This document shows positions 59,331-64,000 of a stretch of 64,000 bases of DNA, piece by piece. Each line of letters opens with the position of its first letter. The stretch's first letter is position 1. The notes beneath the pieces were generated by a model. The model was given only the letters and a program-made list of their open reading frames with translations, made no database searches and was not told the origin of the DNA. The position numbers and the translations under genes are program-made. Source of the stretch: Bordetella genomosp. 1 (GTDB lineage Bacteria; Pseudomonadota; Gammaproteobacteria; Burkholderiales; Burkholderiaceae_B); NCBI RefSeq assembly GCF_002261335.1, contig NZ_NEVL01000001.1, forward strand, positions 992,001 through 1,056,000, read 5' to 3'.

Positions 59331-60314
59331 ATGCTGCGCAGAACCTTCTGCTTCCTGCTGGCCTCGGCCGCCCTCTCCGCCGGCGCTCACGCGCAGGACA
59401 AGACGCTGAACTTCGGCATCATTTCCACTGAATCGTCGAGCAACCTCAAGTCGGCCTGGCAGCCGCTGATCGACGACCTGAGCAAGACCCTCGGCGTGCC
59501 GGTCAAGCCCTTCTTCGCCTCCGACTACGCCGGCATCATCGAAGGCATGCGCTTCAACAAGGTGCAGGTCGCCTGGTACGGCAACAAGTCGGCCATGGAA
59601 GCCGTGGACCGCGCCCAGGGCGAGGTGTTCGCCTCGGTGATCGACAAGGACGGCAACCCCGGCTACTGGTCGGTGCTGCTGGTCAACAAGGCGAGCCCGC
59701 TCAACAGCGTCGAAGACGTGATCAAGCAGGGCAAGTCGCTCAGCTACGGCGCCGGCGACCCCAACTCGACCTCGGGCACGCTGGTGCCGGGCTACTACCT
59801 CTGGGCGCACAACAAGGTCGATCCCAAGACCCTGTTCAAGAACGTGCGCGTGAGCAACCACGAAACCAACCTGCTGTCGGTCATCAACGGCCAGGTCGAC
59901 GTGGCGGTGGCCAACACCGAGGCGCTCGAACGCTACCGCATCGCCTCCGGCAAGAATCCGCAGGACCTGGTCAAGGTGCTGTGGAAGTCGCCGCTGATCC
60001 CGGCCGACCCGCTGGTCTACCGCAGCGACCTGCCCGCCGACACGAAGACCAAGCTGCGCGACTTCTTCGTCAACTACGGCAAGGGCGCCAACGCCGAGAA
60101 AGAGCTCGCCGTGCTCAAGGGCCTGACCTACAAGGGCTTCCGTCCTTCCGACAACGGCCAGCTGGTGCCGATCCGCCAGCTGGAATATGCCAAGGAAAAA
60201 TCGCGTCTCGAGGCCGACACGGCCATGAACGCGGGCGAGAAGTCCAAGCGCATCGCCGACCTCGACCAGAAGCTCGCCGCGCTCGAGAAGCAGGCCGCGA
60301 CCGTCAAGCAATAA
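59331..60314 (+). CDS. phnD: Phosphonate ABC transporter substrate-binding protein
   Basis: A periplasmic receptor (327 residues) with a Sec signal peptide (FCFLLASAALSAGAHA, cleavage after about residue 22) and PhnD motifs: LNFGIISTESSSNLKSAWQP, VKPFFASDYAGIIEGMRFNK and a VSNHETNLLSVINGQVDVAV stretch. It binds 2-aminoethylphosphonate, phosphite or related compounds for import. The C-terminal 40 residues are a charged helix. A strong hairpin without a T-run follows before phnE. Confidence 0.94.
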   Translation: MLRRTFCFLLASAALSAGAHAQDKTLNFGIISTESSSNLKSAWQPLIDDLSKTLGVPVKPFFASDYAGIIEGMRFNKVQVAWYGNKSAMEAVDRAQGEVFASVIDKDGNPGYWSVLLVNKASPLNSVEDVIKQGKSLSYGAGDPNSTSGTLVPGYYLWAHNKVDPKTLFKNVRVSNHETNLLSVINGQVDVAVANTEALERYRIASGKNPQDLVKVLWKSPLIPADPLVYRSDLPADTKTKLRDFFVNYGKGANAEKELAVLKGLTYKGFRPSDNGQLVPIRQLEYAKEKSRLEADTAMNAGEKSKRIADLDQKLAALEKQAATVKQ

Positions 60315-60320
60315 GCGCCG

Positions 60321-60350
60321 GGGCCCGCGCCGCGACGACGGCGCGGGCCC
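60321..60350 (+). repeat. Hairpin between phnD and phnE
   Basis: A perfect 12-bp GC stem (GGGCCCGCGCCG / CGGCGCGGGCCC, 60321-60332 with 60339-60350), loop CGACGA, no T-run. As with the dpp-type operon above, it lies directly after the binding-protein gene and probably lowers expression of the downstream permease relative to the receptor. Confidence 0.6.
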
Positions 60351-60374
60351 GTCGCACCACCGGAAGAATCCTCC

Positions 60375-61172
60375 ATGTCCCTGGCTGCCTCCAGCACCGT
60401 CTCCCTCACCGCCGGTCCCCGTTCGTCCCTGCCCATGATGCTTGCGTGGGCGGTCCTGCTCGCGCTGCTGATCGGCTCGTGGAACGGCGCCGACATGCGT
60501 CCGCTCGACCTGCTGCGCGACTCGGGCAACATGGCGCAGTTCGCCGCCGACTTCTTCCCGCCCGACTTCCGCGACTGGCGCATGTACCTCGACGAGATGG
60601 TCGTGACGGTGCAGATCGCGGTGTGGGGCACGTTCCTCGCCGTGGTGTGCGCGGTGCCGCTGGCGCTGCTGTGTTCGTCGAACATCGCGCCGCCCTGGGT
60701 CTACCAGCCGATGCGCCGCCTGATGGACGCCTGCCGCGCCATCAACGAAATGGTGTTCGCGATGCTGTTCATCGTGGCCGTGGGCCTGGGCCCGTTCGCC
60801 GGCGTGCTGGCGCTGTGGGTGCACACCACCGGCGTGCTGGCCAAGCTGTTCTCCGAGGCCGTCGAGGCCATCGACCCGCGTCCGGTCGAAGGCGTGCGCG
60901 CCACCGGCGCCAATGCGGTCGAGGAAATCGTCTACGGCGTGATCCCGCAGGTGTTGCCGCTGTGGATCTCGCTGTCGCTCTATCGCTTCGAGTCCAACGT
61001 GCGCTCGGCCTCGGTGGTCGGCATCGTCGGCGCCGGCGGCATCGGCACCCTGCTGTGGGAAATCATCCGCAGCTTCCGCTACGCCGAGACCTGCGCCATC
61101 ATGCTGATCGTGATCGCCTTCGTGGCGGTGATCGACATCATCTCCGCCCGCATCCGCGCCATGCTGATCTAG
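60375..61172 (+). CDS. phnE: Phosphonate ABC transporter permease
   Basis: The membrane subunit of the importer (265 residues, about six TM segments): [40 protein letters not shown] (PhnE family core, about residue 120), the EAA-type loop [20 protein letters not shown], and [20 protein letters not shown] near the end. It is the last gene of phnCDE and is followed by a terminator. Confidence 0.94.
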   Translation: MSLAASSTVSLTAGPRSSLPMMLAWAVLLALLIGSWNGADMRPLDLLRDSGNMAQFAADFFPPDFRDWRMYLDEMVVTVQIAVWGTFLAVVCAVPLALLCSSNIAPPWVYQPMRRLMDACRAINEMVFAMLFIVAVGLGPFAGVLALWVHTTGVLAKLFSEAVEAIDPRPVEGVRATGANAVEEIVYGVIPQVLPLWISLSLYRFESNVRSASVVGIVGAGGIGTLLWEIIRSFRYAETCAIMLIVIAFVAVIDIISARIRAMLI

Positions 61173-61215
61173 GCACCGGGCCGAAGGCGCGCCGTCGGCG
61201 TGCGCCACACACCCG

Positions 61216-61242
61216 AAAGGCCCCGCGCAGGGGCCTTTCTGC
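61216..61242 (+). terminator. Rho-independent terminator after phnE
   Basis: Stem AAAGGCCCC / GGGGCCTTT (61216-61224 with 61230-61238), loop GCGCA, then CTGC; the run TTT at the end of the stem is short, so it is a moderate terminator. Confidence 0.65.
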
Positions 61243-61521
61243 TTTGCGATGGCGGCCTTGGCCGGGCCGGATACATTCGTTTGCCGATCGGCGGGGCCCT
61301 TGCCACGCGACTGTCATCTGCGCCGCGCACACTGCCTTTCCCGGATCCGCGCACGCCTCGGCCGACGCGCCCCGATCCGCCCGAATCATTGCCGCGCCAA
61401 CGCATCGGCGCGGCCACTCATGTGGCGTCCTTGCCAGGGTCCTGGCGGGACGCCACTTTTTTTCACTTGGGGAAGGCGCGCGGCCGGCCCGCAACGGGGC
61501 CGGCCGCGGCGCGCCGAAGCG
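61243..61521. other. Gap between convergent phnE and phnN, nothing recognised
   Basis: About 280 bases with no supported gene. GC-rich, with a TTTTTTTC run at 61458-61466 in the plus strand. I see no operator or other structure apart from the terminator at its left edge. Confidence 0.5.
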
Positions 61522-62070
61522 CTAGCTCTCGAGCGCGCGCAGCAGGGCCTCGGCCGCGTGCTGCGGCTCGCTGTTGTTCAGGATGACCACGTGACGGCAG
61601 CCCGGCGGGACCGGGTAGTCGGTGGCGGCGCGCGCCAGGCGCTCGGCGATCTGGTCGGCGTCTTCGCGGCCGCGGCCCAGCAGGCGCGCGCGCAGCACGT
61701 CGGCGTCGACGCGCAGGCTGATGGCGGTGAGCCCGGGATAGCGGCGGTGGGCCTGTTCGAGGTGGGCGCGCGAGCCATTGACCACGACGGTGGCGCCGAT
61801 GGCGAGCCAGGTGTCGATCTCGATCCCGATGCCATAGCGCAGGCCGTGGCTGTCCCAGTGCAGCGCAAAGCAGCCGAGGCGGGCGCGGCGTCCGAACTCG
61901 TCGGCGGGCAGATACAGCGAGGCCTCGTCGGCGCCGCCCGGCCGCGTGATGTAGCGGTGCGCCACCAGCAGGGGGCGGCGCGCCGGCTGGCGGTCGCGCA
62001 GCAGGCGCAGCACGGTGTCCTTGCCGCTGCCCGACGGACCCATCAGGTAGACCAGGCCGTCGCCGTTCAT
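61522..62070 (-). CDS. phnN: Ribose 1,5-bisphosphate phosphokinase
   Basis: PhnN phosphorylates ribose 1,5-bisphosphate to PRPP, the last step after phosphonate breakdown by C-P lyase. The 182-residue P-loop kinase has MGPSGSGKDTVLRLLRDRQP (Walker A at about residues 10-17), AHRYITRPGG and FALHWDSHGLRYGIGIEID. The ATG overlaps the stop of the DUF1045 gene (ATGA). Guanylate kinases share the fold but lack the ALHW..HGLRYG segment seen here. Confidence 0.93.
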   Translation of the reverse strand: MNGDGLVYLMGPSGSGKDTVLRLLRDRQPARRPLLVAHRYITRPGGADEASLYLPADEFGRRARLGCFALHWDSHGLRYGIGIEIDTWLAIGATVVVNGSRAHLEQAHRRYPGLTAISLRVDADVLRARLLGRGREDADQIAERLARAATDYPVPPGCRHVVILNNSEPQHAAEALLRALES

Positions 62071-62801
62071 GTCGCGACCATCGCGGGCAAGAACCGCGCA
62101 CCGGCGCCATCGTGGGTCGTGCCGTCGAAGCCGTAGTGGCGCGCCACCAGGAAATCGGCGCCCGGCTCGGGCTGCACGTACAGGCTCACGGCGCCGGCCG
62201 GCATCGGTTGCGCGCACAACGGTGCGCTCAGGCGGGCGAGGGCGTCGGCGGCCGCGGCCAGCGCGGTGTCCTCGAGCATGCCCGTGAGCGTGATGTGGAA
62301 GCGGAAGGTGTCGAACGCATAGGGGTAGCCCCATTGCGCCAGCATCGCGCGCTCGGGCTCGGGCAGACGCTCGGGCCGGCGGCGTGCGAGCTCGGCCTCG
62401 GTGGCCGGCGCGCGCAGCGGATCGAGCGCACGCACCGCGTCGTCGGCCAGCGCCTGGATGGCGCGTCGGCCGTCGGTGTCGTCGTCGGCGATGCACCAGG
62501 CCAGGAAGCCACGCAGCTGGCGCAGCGCCAGGCGCAGCGCGAAGGGCCGGTGGCGCGCGGCCAGCGATCGCAGGGCCTGGTCGAGCACCGCCGCGTCGCT
62601 GCCCTCGGCCAGCCGCAGCGGCGCCTTCAGGGTGGCGTGCAGGCCGTACAGCCGGGGCGCGGCGGTCCAGGCGGCGGGCGCCTCGGAAGCGAGCGCCGCG
62701 CCGGTGTCGGCGCAGCGGCCGAGCCAGCGGCTGCCCTGGTCCCACCAGGCGCCTTCCGGCGCCAGGTAGACCGCATAGCGATGGGCGGGGGCGTGGGCCA
62801 T
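62067..62801 (-). CDS. DUF1045 protein, 2H-phosphoesterase type, phosphonate-cluster associated
   Basis: A 244-residue member of the phosphonate-linked DUF1045 family. The two HxT motifs of the 2H phosphoesterase fold are present, in RLYGLHATLKAPLRL (about residue 55) and AFDTFRFHITLTGMLED (about residue 168), spaced as in 2',3'-cyclic phosphodiesterases. A role in opening a cyclic phosphate such as 5-phosphoribosyl 1,2-cyclic phosphate is an inference. It is located between phnM (5-base gap) and phnN (4-base overlap). The ATG at 62801 gives the family N-terminus. Confidence 0.9.
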   Translation of the reverse strand: MAHAPAHRYAVYLAPEGAWWDQGSRWLGRCADTGAALASEAPAAWTAAPRLYGLHATLKAPLRLAEGSDAAVLDQALRSLAARHRPFALRLALRQLRGFLAWCIADDDTDGRRAIQALADDAVRALDPLRAPATEAELARRRPERLPEPERAMLAQWGYPYAFDTFRFHITLTGMLEDTALAAAADALARLSAPLCAQPMPAGAVSLYVQPEPGADFLVARHYGFDGTTHDGAGARFLPAMVAT

Positions 62802-62806
62802 GGCGT

Positions 62807-63979
62807 TCAGGCGGCCAGCGCGGCCGCGCGTTCGCCTTCGAACTGGCGCGAGGCGTAGCGCAGCACGCCGCCCACGACCGCCGCGCACACGCGCGGCATG
62901 CCGGGCACGCTGTCGTCGACCACGATCAGGTCGGCGATGCGGCCGGGGGCCAGGCTGCCGCGGTCGCGCAGGCCGGCCGCGCGGGCCGGATTGGCCGACA
63001 CCAGGGCCCAGGCTTCTTCGAGCGGCAGCACGCCGGTCTGGGCCAGTTGCAGCGCCGCGAGCAGCGGGGCGGGGTAGTAGTAATCGGAGGTGAGCACGTC
63101 GCACAGGCCGGTGCGCACCATCTCGGTGGCACCCGGCGCGCCGGTGTGGCTGCCGCCGCGCACCACGTTGGGCGCGCCGAACACCACGGCGTTGCCCAGG
63201 TCGCGCGCCACGCGGGCGGCCTCGGGCGTGAGCGGGAATTCGGCCACCTCGCAGCCCAGCCCGTGGTAGTAGCGGCGCGTGGAGGCATCGGGATCGTCGT
63301 GCGAGGCCACCTTCAGGCCGGCCTCGTGCGCGCTGCGCACCAGGTCGCGCATGGCGCTGGCGACGCGGTCGGCGCCGCTCATGGCCTGGCGGATGCGGTC
63401 GCGGAAGGTGTCGAGGTCGCACTCGGCGCGGTCGGCGTATTGCAGCAGCTTGCGGTCGTCGCCCAGGCGGCGCGCCATGCCGGGCAGGTGATCGTTGAGC
63501 GCCAGGAAGCGCACCCGGCCGGCGCGGATCCAGTCCTGGGCGATCGCCACGCCGTCGAGGTGATGGGTTTCGAAGCGCAGGTGCACGTAGTGGCGCGCGG
63601 CCAGTTCGTCGCGCAGCGCGTCGAGCGTGTCGAACATGCGCTCGGCGTAGGGCTCGCCGCGCAGCCCGCCTTCCCACGACAGCGTGACGCCGTGGAACTC
63701 GGTGGTGATGCCGTTGGCCAGCAGCTGGCGGTCGACGTCGTGCAGCGCGTTGCCGTACGGGAACGCCACGCCGGGGCGCGGCATCACGGCGCGCTCGAAC
63801 GCGTCGCCGTGCAGGTCGACGATGCCGGGCAGCACCAGCAGGTTGCCGGCGTCGAGCCACTGACCGTTGCGGCGGGCGTGGCCCCCCGCGTCATCGATGA
63901 GGCCCGCGTGAAAGCGCAGGCTGGCGACGCCGGGCCCGGAGGGCGTCAGGATCCGCTGGCCGGTGATACCAGCCAGCAT
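62807..63979 (-). CDS. phnM: alpha-D-ribose 1-methylphosphonate 5-triphosphate diphosphatase
   Basis: PhnM removes pyrophosphate from the 5-triphosphate of ribose 1-alkylphosphonate, between PhnGHIL and PhnJ in the C-P lyase route. The 390-residue amidohydrolase shows LVLPGIVDLHGDAFERAVMP (metal-binding region), HLRFETHHLDGVAIAQDWIR, LKVASHDDPDAS and the later VLTSDYYYPAPLLAALQLA. The frame starts at an ATG at 63979, only 21 bases before the window edge, so the upstream neighbour is not visible and the start is not fully proven. It leads a set with the DUF1045 and phnN genes on the minus strand. Confidence 0.93.
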   Translation of the reverse strand: MLAGITGQRILTPSGPGVASLRFHAGLIDDAGGHARRNGQWLDAGNLLVLPGIVDLHGDAFERAVMPRPGVAFPYGNALHDVDRQLLANGITTEFHGVTLSWEGGLRGEPYAERMFDTLDALRDELAARHYVHLRFETHHLDGVAIAQDWIRAGRVRFLALNDHLPGMARRLGDDRKLLQYADRAECDLDTFRDRIRQAMSGADRVASAMRDLVRSAHEAGLKVASHDDPDASTRRYYHGLGCEVAEFPLTPEAARVARDLGNAVVFGAPNVVRGGSHTGAPGATEMVRTGLCDVLTSDYYYPAPLLAALQLAQTGVLPLEEAWALVSANPARAAGLRDRGSLAPGRIADLIVVDDSVPGMPRVCAAVVGGVLRYASRQFEGERAAALAA

Positions 63980-64000
63980 GGGCGCGGAAGCGGAAGAAGG

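Overview
The window is GC-rich (roughly two thirds or more G+C), densely coding DNA from a betaproteobacterium, most likely Burkholderiales/Alcaligenaceae (Bordetella, Achromobacter or a relative). The pointers are a Bug-type tripartite-tricarboxylate receptor between CoA-handling genes, an extended stand-alone IF-1, a double-length UvrA, and chromosomal-style housekeeping genes with ATGA/GTGA stop-start overlaps. I see no rRNA, tRNA, CRISPR array, phage or transposase gene. The assignment comes from gene content, not from a search.

Left part (1-15.1 kb). On the minus strand is a CoA operon (AidB-type acyl-CoA dehydrogenase, Bug receptor, partial CaiB/BaiF CoA-transferase), divergent from a LysR regulator. 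Then come purU, an FAD oxidoreductase, a flavin reductase, pdxH, a ChaC-like cyclotransferase and an MFS transporter, all minus. On the plus strand is a tripartite efflux operon (MacA-like, MacB-like and NodT-type outer-membrane factor), followed by tcdA.

Middle (15.1-28.1 kb). The minus strand carries a folate pair (pabB and a short pabC-like lyase) coupled to a 1926-residue UvrA with four ABC modules. The plus strand carries an iclR-eda-kdgK sugar-acid operon, an unannotated 42-residue basic protein with its own promoter and terminator, and a family 2 glycosyltransferase. A LysR gene lies between the last two on the minus strand.

Central catabolic locus (28.1-46.1 kb). This is the most interesting part. 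Fourteen tightly packed minus-strand genes run from iorA (45213) to livF (28120), divergent from a MarR regulator. The order is IorA, IorB, PDR-type reductase, Rieske dioxygenase alpha and beta, AMP-dependent CoA ligase, thiolase-like protein, DUF35-SDR fusion, cyclase/isatin-hydrolase-like protein, SDR, and a Liv-type ABC importer with a fused LivM-LivG protein. This content and order match what I recall of the iad-type auxin (indole-3-acetate) degradation locus of Variovorax. The chemistry fits: dioxygenation to dioxindole-3-acetate, CoA activation, retro-aldol cleavage to isatin and acetyl-CoA by a thiolase fold lacking its nucleophilic cysteine plus a DUF35 partner, hydrolysis of isatin to isatinate, then oxidative decarboxylation of that aryl 2-oxoacid by IorAB. 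The later steps are my inference.

Right part (46.3-64 kb). A Dpp-type oligopeptide importer operon (five genes) ends in a cluster of five copies of a 24-25 bp repeat in both orientations. Then come an acidic-tailed hypothetical protein, a DMT exporter, ettA, an isochorismatase-like hydrolase, a glycine-zipper lipoprotein, a small helical protein, an extended IF-1 and a GFA-family protein. The window ends with phosphonate genes: phnCDE (plus) converging on phnN, a DUF1045 2H-phosphoesterase gene and phnM (minus). No C-P lyase core gene is inside the window.
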